Counted from the stretch's first letter, positions 34,013-42,638 are shown. The stretch: 64,000 bases of DNA from CAMLIZ01 sp036231905 (GCF_036231905.1 NZ_JAZARE010000011.1:62001-126000); one strand, 5' to 3'. Notes: generated from the letters alone by a model not told the origin. Made by a program: numbers and translations.

Positions 34013-34318
34013 GTGCGCGCCCTGCCGCTTGCCATCGCCCTGCTCGGCCTGCCAACCGCGGCGTTCTGCGCCAACCACGTGGTCACCATCGACGGCATGA
34101 GCTACCAGCCGGCCGTGCTGACGGTCAAACGTGGCGACCGCATCACCTGGCAGAACAAGGACGTCGTTCCCCACACCGCCACCAGCGCCGGCCACTTCGA
34201 TTCGAAGCAGATTGCACGGGGGGCGCAGTGGTCATGGACCGCGGGGCCGAAGGGTCGGCATGATGTCGTCTGCACCTTTCACCCTGGCATGAAGGCGACC
34301 GTGGTGGTAGCGGAATGA
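34013..34318 (+). CDS. Cupredoxin (type 1 copper, pseudoazurin/plastocyanin-like)
   Basis: A 101-residue exported protein with a signal peptide (LPLAIALLGLPTAAFCA). The mature part begins NHVVTIDGMSYQP and carries a complete type 1 copper set: H54 (VVPHTA), C87, H90 and M93 (CTFHPGM). It is a periplasmic electron carrier and could accept electrons from the FAD-Rieske protein of the same operon (inference). Start is GTG 34013, one base after the upstream stop. The gene end overlaps the sigma factor start in ATGA. Confidence 0.85.
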   Translation: MRALPLAIALLGLPTAAFCANHVVTIDGMSYQPAVLTVKRGDRITWQNKDVVPHTATSAGHFDSKQIARGAQWSWTAGPKGRHDVVCTFHPGMKATVVVAE

Positions 34319-35019
34319 ACCCGGCGATGAGCTCCCTCGCGCCGCGCATGGCGGACGACGCGGCGCTGCTGGCCGCCATGCGCGCCGGCGACGCATCGGC
34401 CTTCGAACAGCTGATGCGCCGCTACAACCGACGGCTGTACCGCGTGGCCCGTGCCATGCTGAAGGACGACGCCGAAGCGGAGGACGCGGTGCAGGAGGCC
34501 TACTTGTGCGCCTATCGCTCGGCGGCCGCCTTCCGCGGGGACAGCGCGATCGCCACCTGGCTGACCCGCATCGTGGTCAACGAATGCACCAGCCGCCTGC
34601 GGCGCAGCACCCGGCGCCACAACATCGTGCCGATCGTGGCTGGCCTGGACGCGGAGCTCGAGGAAAGGACAGGGATGCCCGACGACCTCACCCCACCCGA
34701 CATCGACGCGCCGGAGCGAGCCCTGATGCGCGCCGAGATGCGCGCCCTGCTGGAGGCCAAGATCGACGAGCTGCCGCAGGACTACCGCACCGTCTTCATG
34801 ATGCGTGCGGTGGAGGAGCTGAGCGTGGAAGAGACGGCGCAATGCCTCGGCATCCCGGAAGCCACCGTGCGCACGCGCCACTTCCGCGCGCGCAGCCTCC
34901 TGCGCGAGTCGATCGCGCAGGAGATCGACGTGGCGCAGCGCGGCGCGTTCGATTTCGACGGCGAACGCTGCGACCGCATCGTGCAGGGCGTGTTGCAGGC
35001 GGTGCGCAACACGCCTTGA
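34315..35019 (+). CDS. ECF-type RNA polymerase sigma factor
   Basis: A 234-residue sigma-70 family factor. Region 2 is FEQLMRRYNRRLYRVARAML with DAEDAVQEAYL; region 4 is IDELPQDYRTVFMMRAVEEL with ATVRTRHFRARSLLRE. It has a C-terminal extension of about 35 residues (AFDFDGERCDRIVQGVLQAV). Usual ECF factors are about 180-200 residues. No anti-sigma gene is adjacent. It is the last gene of the FAD-Rieske/DUF4142/cupredoxin operon (ATGA overlap) and probably drives it, given a GGAAAC/CGTCTA motif upstream. Confidence 0.85.
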   Translation: MNPAMSSLAPRMADDAALLAAMRAGDASAFEQLMRRYNRRLYRVARAMLKDDAEAEDAVQEAYLCAYRSAAAFRGDSAIATWLTRIVVNECTSRLRRSTRRHNIVPIVAGLDAELEERTGMPDDLTPPDIDAPERALMRAEMRALLEAKIDELPQDYRTVFMMRAVEELSVEETAQCLGIPEATVRTRHFRARSLLRESIAQEIDVAQRGAFDFDGERCDRIVQGVLQAVRNTP

Positions 35020-35070
35020 AGCCCGCTCGCTGACGGCGGCCCAGCGGCGCTGGCGCAAGCACAATGCCGC

Positions 35071-35982
35071 ATGCTCACCCCCCAGCTGGTGCGCCGGCTC
35101 ACCCTGGGCCCAGGCGACCACCCCGAAGGCCGGCCGCACATCAGCGCAGCCAGCGGGCTGGTGCGGGTGGGTGGCTCGCTGTTCATGGTGGCCGATGACG
35201 AGCGCCATCTGGTGCAACTGGCGGCGGAGCGCATCGCCGATGCACCGCTGCGGCTGGTGCGCCTGGCGCCCGGCCCGCTGCCCGCGGAACCAGTGGCGCG
35301 CAAGAAAGCCAAGCCGGACCTGGAGGCCCTGGTCCACCTGCCCGGTGCATCGTCGTCCCCGGCGCTGCTGGTGGCCCTGGGCTCCGGCTCGCGGCCGCAA
35401 CGAGACCAGGCCTTCGTGTTCCAGGTGGACGAGGCCGGCGCCCTGGCCGGCCCCGCGGTGGCGGTGGCCATGGGCGCGCTGTGCGCCGCCCTGCGGCAGC
35501 GATTTCCAGAGCTCAACCTCGAGGCCGCCTTTGTGCAGCACGGGCACCTGCACCTGGTGCAGCGGGCCCATGGCGGGCAGCCGCTGAACGGCCTGGTGCG
35601 CCTGCCGATCGAGGCCGTGCGCCATTGGCTTGAAGGCACGACGCCCACCGCACCGGCCCCTGCTTCAGTGGATCTGCTCGACCTGGGCCAGGTGGATGGT
35701 GTGCCCCTGGGCATCACCGACGCCGCCGCCTGGCCGGCCGGTGGATGGATCTTTTCAGCGGTGGCCGAGGACACCTCCAACGCCTACGACGACGGCCGCT
35801 GCGTCGCCTCGGTGATCGGCCGGGTGGACCCGCACGGCCGGGTGGCCCGGTGCGAGCCGCTCCACGGCGCCCCCAAGGTCGAAGGCATCGCCGTGGCCGG
35901 GCCCGGCCTGCTCTGGATGGTGACCGACGCGGACGATCCCGCCCGGCCGTCCGAGCTGCTGCAGCTGCGCTGGCAGGCCTGA
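35071..35982 (+). CDS. Probable beta-propeller-like protein, unknown (DUF6929-like)
   Basis: A 303-residue protein without signal peptide. Repeating beta patterns (SGLVRVGGSLFMVADDERHL; ALLVALGSGSRPQR; GKVEGIAVAGPGLLWMVTDADD-like segments) suggest a propeller. It resembles the uncharacterised proteobacterial DUF6929 kind, but that name is from memory. ATG 35071 has no clear ribosome site. It lies 51 bases after the sigma factor on the same strand and may be separately expressed. Confidence 0.6.
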   Translation: MLTPQLVRRLTLGPGDHPEGRPHISAASGLVRVGGSLFMVADDERHLVQLAAERIADAPLRLVRLAPGPLPAEPVARKKAKPDLEALVHLPGASSSPALLVALGSGSRPQRDQAFVFQVDEAGALAGPAVAVAMGALCAALRQRFPELNLEAAFVQHGHLHLVQRAHGGQPLNGLVRLPIEAVRHWLEGTTPTAPAPASVDLLDLGQVDGVPLGITDAAAWPAGGWIFSAVAEDTSNAYDDGRCVASVIGRVDPHGRVARCEPLHGAPKVEGIAVAGPGLLWMVTDADDPARPSELLQLRWQA

Positions 35983-36022
35983 TCCCACGCCCGCAACGCG
36001 GGCGCGGTGATGGTTCGCCCCA

Positions 36023-36038
36023 CCGGATGTCGATCCGG
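36023..36038. other. Short perfect hairpin in intergenic region
   Basis: CCGGAT-GTCG-ATCCGG, a 6-bp stem with a 4-base loop, lies in the 160-base gap before the MFS gene. No U-run. Could be a weak terminator of the gene to the left or an operator. Confidence 0.3.
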
Positions 36039-36142
36039 CGGGTGCTCGATCGTCGTCATTCACGACACCCTTGTTACTCGCGCCGCCGGGCGGGGCCGCA
36101 GTAGCCTGCCCGCGAATCAACCGCATCAGCCAAGGACCCACC

Positions 36143-37378
36143 ATGCCCTCCGGGATGAATGTTTTGCACACCCACTACCGTTGGATCATCGTTGCCGCGG
36201 GCGGCCTGCTCGGCTGCGTGGCGATCGGAGGGCTGTTTTCGCTGCCGGTGTTCCTGCGGCCCATCGCGCAGGACACGGGCTGGTCCACCACCGGCATCTC
36301 CACTGCCATGACCTTCGCCTTCCTGGCGCTGGCGGTCGGCAGCATCGGCTGGGGCGCCTTGTCCGACCGCGTCGGCCCGCGGATCGTGGTATTCACCGGT
36401 GCGGTGCTGCTCACTGCCGGCCTGGCGCTGGCGAGCCTGGCAACGTCGCTGCTGGCGTTCCAGCTGTTGTTCGGCGGGGTCGTGGGGCTGGCCGCCGCGG
36501 CGATCTTTGCGCCCATGATGGCCTGCGTGACCGGCTGGTTCGACACGCGCCGCAGCCTGGCGGTGTCGCTGGTGTCGGCCGGCATGGGCATGGCGCCCAT
36601 GACCATGTCGCCGCTGGCCGCCTGGCTGGTGCAGGGGCACAGCTGGCGCACGTCGCTGCAGATCATTGCTGGGCTGGTGGCCGCCATCATGCTGCCGGTG
36701 GCGCTGCTGGTGCGCCGCCCGCCCGCGCTGGCTCAAGCCTCCGCCGCGGCAACATCACCCGGCACCGCGCACGAACCCGCCTTGTCTGTGGGCCAGGCGC
36801 TGCGCTCCGCGCCCTTCCTCATCCTGGTGACGACCAGCTTCCTCAGCTGCGCCACCCACTCCGGGCCGATCTTTCACACCGTGAGCTACGCCGTCACCTG
36901 CGGCATCCCGCTGATGGCGGCGGTGTCGATCTACAGCCTGGAAGGCCTGGCCGGCATGGGCGGCCGGCTGGTGTTCGGCCTGCTGGGTGACCGCTTTGGC
37001 GCTGCGCGCGTGCTGGTGCTGGCACTGCTGGCCCAGGCGATCGTGGTGCTGGGCTATGTGGCCGCGCGCCAGCTGGGCAGCTTCTACCTGGTGGCCGCGC
37101 TGTTCGGCTTCACTTATGCAGGCGTGATGCCGCTGTTTGCCGTGATCGCACGCGAGAACTTTCCGCTGCGCATGATGGGCACGGTGATCGGCGGCACCAC
37201 CATGGCCAGCAGCCTCGGCATGGCGCTGGGGCCGGTGCTGGGCGGGCTGATCTACGACTCGACGTCCAGCTACACGTGGCTGTTCATCGGGGCGTTTGCG
37301 CTGGGGATCGGGGCTTCGCTGGCGGCAGTGGCGTTCACGCGGTTGCCGCGAGGGCGGATGGTGGCTGCAACAGCGTAA
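36143..37378 (+). CDS. MFS transporter, monocarboxylate/OFA-like
   Basis: Inner-membrane carrier of 411 residues with twelve hydrophobic segments. The first (RWIIVAAGGLLGCVAIGG), the motif-A loop GALSDRVGPRIVVF and the central loop after segment 6 fit the oxalate/formate and monocarboxylate branch of the major facilitator superfamily. AAGGA precedes ATG 36143; the frame is open 24 codons upstream. No adjacent metabolic genes point to a substrate. Confidence 0.8.
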   Translation: MPSGMNVLHTHYRWIIVAAGGLLGCVAIGGLFSLPVFLRPIAQDTGWSTTGISTAMTFAFLALAVGSIGWGALSDRVGPRIVVFTGAVLLTAGLALASLATSLLAFQLLFGGVVGLAAAAIFAPMMACVTGWFDTRRSLAVSLVSAGMGMAPMTMSPLAAWLVQGHSWRTSLQIIAGLVAAIMLPVALLVRRPPALAQASAAATSPGTAHEPALSVGQALRSAPFLILVTTSFLSCATHSGPIFHTVSYAVTCGIPLMAAVSIYSLEGLAGMGGRLVFGLLGDRFGAARVLVLALLAQAIVVLGYVAARQLGSFYLVAALFGFTYAGVMPLFAVIARENFPLRMMGTVIGGTTMASSLGMALGPVLGGLIYDSTSSYTWLFIGAFALGIGASLAAVAFTRLPRGRMVAATA

Positions 37379-37467
37379 GCGTAGCGACGCCAAGCCCTCT
37401 TCAGGGGGATGTCACTGAGGCCGGCGCATCGATACCATCCCGCGCCAAACACAAGCGGGAGGAGAAG

Positions 37468-38073
37468 GTGCCCTCAAGACCTTTCATCGTGATCGGCGAC
37501 AAGACCGATCACGGAGGGGAAGTGGTTGCTGCGTCGGCCGTCAGCTTCACAGGCGAGAAGATGATTGCCCGCGTTGGCGATCAAGTCACCTGCCCGAAAC
37601 GGGGCCATGGGCCGACCACTATCGTGACCGGTGATCCGACGATGCTGGTCGATGGCAAACCGGTGGCGCGCCATGGCGACCTCTGCGCCTGTGGTGCCAG
37701 GTTGATCGCATCCCAATACGTCAGCTACACCGATGACGGAAGTGCGGCGGCTGCTGCTACACCGCCGGCCGCACCAGCACCGCCGCAGAGCCCGTCACAG
37801 GCAGCCGCTGCCCTTCTCGTAGCCGAGAAACCGAAATACGACCAGCGCTTTCTGGTAAAGGACCGTGCGACGGGAAAGCCGCTCGTCAACGTGCCGTATC
37901 GGGTGTCCATCGCTAGCACAGGCCAATTCATCACCGGCCAGACCAGCGCCGATGGCATGACCGACGCCATCTCTGCCGACATGCCCTTCACCGCGACACT
38001 CGAGGTTCCGTACTATGGCCACAGCGACAGCACCCCTCACGCCGACAGCGGACACGACGCCTGCAGTTGCTAG
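37468..38073 (+). CDS. PAAR-domain protein of type VI secretion
   Basis: A 201-residue protein. Residues about 1-88 are a PAAR domain (VIGDKTDHGGEV, KMIARVGDQVTCP, GHGPTTIVTGDP, ARHGDLCACGARLIA), the cone that caps the VgrG spike. After an Ala/Pro linker, residues 140-201 are a small beta domain (RFLVKDRATGKPLVNVPYRV). This is the C-terminal extension often used to bind a cargo effector. Start is GTG 37468 with GGAGGAGAAG upstream. It overlaps the peptidase gene by 59 bases. No other T6SS structural genes lie in the window, so it is an orphan module. Confidence 0.85.
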   Translation: MPSRPFIVIGDKTDHGGEVVAASAVSFTGEKMIARVGDQVTCPKRGHGPTTIVTGDPTMLVDGKPVARHGDLCACGARLIASQYVSYTDDGSAAAAATPPAAPAPPQSPSQAAAALLVAEKPKYDQRFLVKDRATGKPLVNVPYRVSIASTGQFITGQTSADGMTDAISADMPFTATLEVPYYGHSDSTPHADSGHDACSC

Positions 38074-38662
38074 CGTCGATGTGCCGCTGGAGCCGAGCGG
38101 CGCTGCATGGGTTAACCGCTTTCCCACCAGCAAGTCCATCGATGATTGCGAAGAACCGTTCAAAACCGGCTTGCAGTCGTTCGTGAACGCGCTGGAGGCA
38201 GCCGGCGCGGAAGTCACCATCGCCGCGACCTACCGCCCGCCGGAGCGGGCGTACTTGATGCACTGGGCTTACATGATCGCGAAGAAGGACCAGGATCCGC
38301 AGAAGGTGCCGTCGATGGACGGCGTGCAGATCCAATGGGCGCACCAGGACGCGGAAGGCAAGTACTCGAAGACCGCTTCCGTGCAAGCAGCCAAGGACAT
38401 GGTGAACGCCTATGGCATGCAGGCGCTCAACGTGGCGCCCTCACTGAAGAGCCGCCATACAGACGGCAAAGCGGTCGACATGAACATCAGCTGGTCAGAC
38501 ACCTTGAAAATCAACGACGCAGAAGGCAAGGAGGTGGAGATCAAGACCACCCCGCGCACGGGCATGAACACTGAACTCCACGCGGTGGGCAAGAGCTACG
38601 GCGTGGTGAAGTTCTATCTCGGGGCAGTGGACAAGCCCCATTGGTCAGAGGACGGAAAGTGA
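38015..38662 (+). CDS. M15-like peptidoglycan peptidase, probable T6SS effector
   Basis: A 215-residue protein with no signal peptide. The motif SRHTDGKAVDMNI gives zinc ligands H148 and D155. The C-terminal DKPHW gives D206 and the third ligand H209, as in the M15C D-x-x-H-W pattern. The segment ATYRPPERAYLMHWAY also fits the family. M15 enzymes cut D,D or L,D peptide bonds in peptidoglycan. It lies between a PAAR gene and a lipoprotein gene, which suggests delivery into the periplasm of rival cells. ATG 38015 lies inside the PAAR gene with GAGG upstream. Target bond unknown. Confidence 0.8.
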   Translation: MATATAPLTPTADTTPAVASVDVPLEPSGAAWVNRFPTSKSIDDCEEPFKTGLQSFVNALEAAGAEVTIAATYRPPERAYLMHWAYMIAKKDQDPQKVPSMDGVQIQWAHQDAEGKYSKTASVQAAKDMVNAYGMQALNVAPSLKSRHTDGKAVDMNISWSDTLKINDAEGKEVEIKTTPRTGMNTELHAVGKSYGVVKFYLGAVDKPHWSEDGK

Positions 38663-38946
38663 AGCATCTCTTCGCGATGGTTCCGGTGTGGGTCCTTCTT
38701 GCGTGTGCAACCTCAAACCCCATGCCGGAGGATGTGTCGAGATTCACTGAGCAACGAGATCGTTGCGACACACTGCGCGGCGAGTTGTCCGGCGAGGGTG
38801 TGGTGGATCGCGATGCCATCGATGCGATCAATCACTACTGCAAAGGGAGCGACAAGGCGCTCGCTGATTTGCTGAAGAAGTACGTGGGCAACAAGCCTGT
38901 TCTCGATCGGCTCAACCAGTACGAACCTACCATCGAAGCACGTTGA
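38659..38946 (+). CDS. Small lipoprotein, probable immunity protein
   Basis: A 95-residue protein starting at GTG 38659, which overlaps the peptidase stop (GTGA). A signal peptide with lipobox WVLLAC is followed by a mature helical domain of about 75 residues (RFTEQRDRCDTLRGEL, DALADLLKKYVGNKP-like). Placement directly after a periplasm-acting peptidase effector, with a signal for the outer or inner membrane lipid, is the usual form of a T6SS immunity protein. No homology I can name; the role is inferred from context. Confidence 0.65.
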   Translation: MKHLFAMVPVWVLLACATSNPMPEDVSRFTEQRDRCDTLRGELSGEGVVDRDAIDAINHYCKGSDKALADLLKKYVGNKPVLDRLNQYEPTIEAR

Positions 38947-38957
38947 CCAACGTGCTT
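38936..38957 (+). terminator. Hairpin at end of the T6SS module
   Basis: AAGCACGTT-GACC-AACGTGCTT is a perfect 9-bp stem; the stop codon of the immunity gene lies at its loop. It is followed by only one further T, so termination strength is uncertain. Confidence 0.5.
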
Positions 38958-39038
38958 TCACCTCGATGCAGTGCAGCCTCGAAGGCGTGCTGTTGAGGTA
39001 CAGGCCTCGCATTCGCAACACACCCGCCAGAGTTCGAA

Positions 39039-39704
39039 ATGCTTCATCGCTATCTCGCCCGACAGTACGTTGAACTGTTCTTCTCTACCGGGTCGATTCG
39101 CATCGGGTCGTTAGGCCTGTACCGTGATATGGAGAACTCAAAAAGCGATCTCCTTCGTGGGGACGCGGCGGAGGGAGTTTCCAGGACGACAGTTTTGGGA
39201 AATCACGATGAACTCACGCCGGAGAACATCCCCCCGTCGCTCCGCGGCATCATTGGTTTCTCACCGCCTGAGCCGGGCCAAAAAAGAACCGAATCGGTGC
39301 GCGACATTCGTTTCGAAGGCTTTGAGATAGACGACAGTGCCCGCAACCTCTATGTCATGTGTTTGAGCAATGCAAGGTCCTATCGACTGGCCAGACACTT
39401 TGGTGTCGATGCATGCATTTCAATACTTGATACAGATTCATTCTTCGCCTCTATCAATCGTCGCTTGCAAGGGTCGGCACGCTTCTTGGGCGTGCACAAC
39501 TGCGTATAGCACTACCTGAACGAGAATGCGCGGACTTGGGGCGCGGTACTCAAGGAGCACCGAATTTGCACAGACGGAATGTCGATTGAGCGAGAAAAGG
39601 AAGTTCGCGGCTTGTGGTTTCCAACGCCAGGTTCACAACAACCGTCGTCCTTGACGATTGACTGTCCTGAAGCAGCCGCATTCGCAGAACCGTACTATTT
39701 GTGA
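39039..39704 (+). pseudogene. Unknown protein gene interrupted by an in-frame TAG
   Basis: A frame opens at ATG 39039 and reads 156 codons to a TAG at 39507. The same frame then continues for 65 codons, with coding character (HYLNENARTWGAVLKEHRI, REKEVRGLWFPTP), to a TGA at 39702. The whole would be 221 residues. The pattern (FFSTGSIRIGSLGLYRDME; late Glu-Arg-Trp segment) looks like a family of uncharacterised phage/defence-island-associated proteins, but I cannot name it. GC content is lower than the neighbours, a sign of transfer. Either a pseudogene or a sequencing error. Confidence 0.65.
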
Positions 39705-39741
39705 TCCTCGCCCCGTGCGTGCAGGATCGCTTGATACAGCT

Positions 39742-40332
39742 TTACTGGGATCCCGTGCCCGGCGAGGGCTCCGAACTTCTTGGCTCCGGTAGTCCTCGGC
39801 CCGCTCGGTTTATCCGTCGGACGCTTCCAATTGCGAACTCTGCGAAGTCGTGCCACTCGGCCCAGTCTTCGGGACCGTTCAGTGGTCTGCGCTGGATCCT
39901 TTCAATGATGGCGTTGTTGAAGCCCCGGAGGTTCACCATCGCGGACGCCATCTTCGGATCGAGGTGTTGCAGCGGGACCGCGCGGCCCACATCAAGTACT
40001 TCCTCCATCTTGTGCTCTGCGATTTCAAGGACGTCCTCCGCCTCGGCCCAAAGGCTGATCTTGAGGGCGAATAGGGATTCCAGCAGGGCATCGACGTAAG
40101 TGCAGGCGAGTTGATCCGCGTTCTTCGTTTGCTGTTGGTTCGCGTCATGGGCCAGCTTCAAGGCAACAATGACGGCGGCGAGCGAGAAGACACCCTGAAA
40201 CCAGGCCGCTGCAGTTGCACCGGTTGCGTTATCCACGAACTTGTCCCAGCCCCATCGGTACAGAAGCCCAATGAACAAGCCAACTGCAGAAAGGCCGAAG
40301 GGCCACAGCATTTTTGCGGCGCGGCTGCCCAT
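39742..40332 (-). CDS. Hypothetical protein with two membrane segments
   Basis: A 196-residue protein. Residues about 9-24 (WPFGLSAVGLFIGLLY) and 42-60 (AAWFQGVFSLAAVIVALKL) are hydrophobic. A soluble helical region follows (NADQLACTYVDALLESLFAL, EDVLEIAEHKMEEVL, NNAIIERIQRRPL). No family recognised. The gene is less GC-rich than the core genes around and lies in the accessory stretch between the interrupted gene and the nrdJ remnant. Confidence 0.6.
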   Translation of the reverse strand: MGSRAAKMLWPFGLSAVGLFIGLLYRWGWDKFVDNATGATAAAWFQGVFSLAAVIVALKLAHDANQQQTKNADQLACTYVDALLESLFALKISLWAEAEDVLEIAEHKMEEVLDVGRAVPLQHLDPKMASAMVNLRGFNNAIIERIQRRPLNGPEDWAEWHDFAEFAIGSVRRINRAGRGLPEPRSSEPSPGTGSQ

Positions 40333-40399
40333 GTTCTATTCCCTCCAGTAGTAAGGGCGAATGGTAGCGGCGCATATCGGCGCCTCACCCACACGCCCC

Positions 40400-41215
40400 C
40401 ACATGCCCACGGGCCGTACAAAACTGTACCCATCCTTCTGAATCAAGGTGCTGTTCCCGCACTCCGGGCACCTTGCTCCGCCATCGTCACCGGCCCCTGT
40501 GACCGGCCGCCTTCCGGCGACACCAGGATGCCCATCTCCTGCAGCGGAAATCCCTGCTCGTCCAGCACGCCCAGCATCGCGTAGTGGCCAGGTAGACCAC
40601 CGCCGAGGGCCACGTCTGCTGCCGCCGTTCATGCGGCGCCAGCCCCGGCACAAAGGCCATGAAGTGCCCCAGGGCGCCGCGTAGCTCAGCAGCTTGGGCA
40701 GCTTCATACCGATCCACGCGGGGTCGATCACGCGCATGTCGAGTGACAGCACGCGCGCCAGCCCGTCCAGCGCGTGCGGGTAGTTGCCGGAGAAGCCCCA
40801 GAGCGCAGGGCCGCGTGCGCGCCGTGGCGTCCACACCGGGCAGCACCCCTTCCTTCAAGATGAGCGTGAAGTGCTCGCCCGGGTTGGGTTCTGCACGTCC
40901 ACCGCCCATGCCAGGGTGCCGCTGGGGCCGGTGTGGGGCTCGTCCAGGCTGAACATGGCGTCGACCACCGGGGTGGGCGCCCTGCCCTCATCTTCGCCCG
41001 GCCACAGGCCCAGCTGTTCGCAGCGCCAGCGCACCACGGCGGCGGACACCACGCCCGGGAACTAGCGGGTTTCGCCGTGCGGGGGAAACCGGCATCTCGA
41101 AGCTGCGCTCTTCCTGCACGGTAGCCAGCGCGTCGAGCTTGCGCTTCACCCATGCGGTGTTCGTGGCGCGCAGGATGAGTCCGTCCGACGGCGCGTCGCG
41201 CAGGCTACGCGAGAA
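40400..41215 (-). pseudogene. Decayed 3' part of class II ribonucleotide reductase gene (nrdJ-like)
   Basis: On the minus strand, pieces in several frames line up as the C-terminus of a B12-dependent ribonucleotide reductase: SDGLILRATNTAWVKRKLD, VVSAAVVRWRCEQLGLWPGE, DAMFSLDEPHTGPSGTLAWA, GFSGNYPHALDGLARVLSLD, HFMAFVPGLAPHERRQQTWP and the terminal zinc-ribbon start CPECGNSTLIQKDG. At least four frame changes separate them, and the CxxC tail is lost. The catalytic N-terminal two thirds are absent. This cannot encode an enzyme. Assignment is from recalled NrdJ sequences of Burkholderiales. It fills the gap between 40333 and 41245. Confidence 0.65.
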
Positions 41216-41245
41216 TCCACCCGATCGTCCACCACCCGCCACGCC

Positions 41246-41620
41246 ATGCTGTCATCCACCTGCCACTGCGGTGCCGTCCGCGTCGAGGTGCCTTCGGCGC
41301 CCGAGGAGCTCACCAACTGCAACTGCTCGTTGTGCCGCCGCCTGGGCGGCCTGTGGGCCTACTACCCGGCCGACACGGTGAAGGTGCATGGCCACCCAGA
41401 GAACACCGACGAATACATCCAGGGCGACCGCACCTTGCGCACCGTGCGCTGCAAGACCTGCGGCTGCACCACCCACTGGGAGGCGCTGGACCCGGCCAAG
41501 GTCACCAAGATCGGCGTGAACATGCGCAACTTCGATCCCGAGGGACTCGGCCCCGTGCGCATCCGCCTGCTCGATGGCGCGGACACCTGGAAGTCCTTCT
41601 ACTGGGAGGACATCGCTTGA
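41246..41620 (+). CDS. GFA-family (glutathione-dependent formaldehyde-activating-like) protein
   Basis: A 124-residue protein with the GFA zinc pattern: CHCGAVRVEV near the start, NCNCSLCRRLGGLW and CKTCGCTTHWEAL. It binds zinc through these Cys pairs. Family members were named for Gfa but most have unknown substrates. ATG 41246 has no clear ribosome site. It is followed 61 bases later by the acyltransferase gene. Confidence 0.82.
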   Translation: MLSSTCHCGAVRVEVPSAPEELTNCNCSLCRRLGGLWAYYPADTVKVHGHPENTDEYIQGDRTLRTVRCKTCGCTTHWEALDPAKVTKIGVNMRNFDPEGLGPVRIRLLDGADTWKSFYWEDIA

Positions 41621-41681
41621 AAAAACCGGCCTGCTTGCGCGCCCGCAACGCCCGCCGCCGCGCTCAGGCGACACTGCGCGC

Positions 41682-42638
41682 ATGAGCTCTCTTTTTTCCA
41701 CGGTGCGCGGCTGCGCCGCCTTCCTGCTCCTGCTGCTGAACAGCGTGTTCTGGTGCAGCCTGCTGTTCATCTGCGCTTCGGTGAAGCTGCTGCTGCCCTT
41801 TACCGCCGTGCGCCGGCTCATCGACCCGGTGCTCAATGCCATTGCCACCAGCTGGATCGCCTGCAACACCGGCTGGATGCGCCTGACGCAGCGCACCCGC
41901 TGGGACGTGCAAGGTGTTGACACGCTGCAGCGCGATGGCTGGTACATGGTGCTGTGCAACCACCAGTCCTGGGTGGACATCCTGGTGCTGCAGCGGGCGC
42001 TGAACCGGCGCGTGCCGATGCTCAAGTTCTTCCTGAAGCAGCAGCTGCTGTACGTGCCGATGATGGGCCTGGCCTGGTGGGCGCTGGACTTCCCGTTCCT
42101 GCGCCGGCATGGCCGCGCGGCGCTGGCCAAGAACCCGGCACTGGCCCAGCAGGACCGCGACGCCACCCGCCGCGCCTGCGAAAAGTTTGCCCTGGTGCCC
42201 ACCAGCGTGATGAGCTTCCCTGAAGGCACGCGCTTCACCGCGGCCAAGCACCAGGGCCAGCGCTCGCCCTACCGCCACCTGCTCAAGCCAAAGGCCGGCG
42301 CGCTGGCGATGTCGCTGGACGCCATGGGCACCAAGTTCCGTTCTGTGATCGACGCCACCATCGTCTATCCGCAGGGCACGCCCACGTTCTGGGAGTTCCT
42401 GTGCGGACGCACCCAATGTGTGGTGGTGCGGGTGCGCGAGCTGCCGATTCCGCAGGAGCTGTTCGGCGGCGACTATGCGGGCGACTCCGCGCACCGCGCC
42501 CGCTTCCACCAGTGGCTGGAGGCACTATGGACCGAGAAGGATGCGCAGATCAGCGCCCTGCTCGGCCCGGCAGCTGCGACCCGGCGCAGCGCGGGCGCAT
42601 CCGACGCGGCACTCGCCACGCCGGCCGCGGACCGTTAG
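41682..42638 (+). CDS. PlsC-type acyltransferase (YihG-like)
   Basis: A 318-residue membrane-bound acyltransferase. An N-terminal membrane segment (CAAFLLLLLNSVFWCSLLFI) precedes the catalytic H94-x4-D99 (NHQSWVD) and the second motif FPEGTR (about 179-184). Overall pattern and the long C-terminal part fit the YihG/YihG-like branch of 1-acylglycerol-3-phosphate acyltransferases, so it acts in phospholipid synthesis or remodelling. ATG 41682 is chosen since the hydrophobic segment follows at once. The gene ends by overlapping the convergent HEAT-like gene by 4 bases. Confidence 0.82.
   Translation: MSSLFSTVRGCAAFLLLLLNSVFWCSLLFICASVKLLLPFTAVRRLIDPVLNAIATSWIACNTGWMRLTQRTRWDVQGVDTLQRDGWYMVLCNHQSWVDILVLQRALNRRVPMLKFFLKQQLLYVPMMGLAWWALDFPFLRRHGRAALAKNPALAQQDRDATRRACEKFALVPTSVMSFPEGTRFTAAKHQGQRSPYRHLLKPKAGALAMSLDAMGTKFRSVIDATIVYPQGTPTFWEFLCGRTQCVVVRVRELPIPQELFGGDYAGDSAHRARFHQWLEALWTEKDAQISALLGPAAATRRSAGASDAALATPAADR

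Noticed and set aside
37468..41215. Prophage or integron
   Set aside because: The T6SS module, lower-GC genes and remnants suggest an island, but I saw no integrase, attachment repeats or phage structural genes.
40333..41245. Several medium open frames on both strands treated as possible genes
   Set aside because: Pieces in different minus frames together match one NrdJ C-terminus, so they are parts of a single decayed gene, not separate genes.
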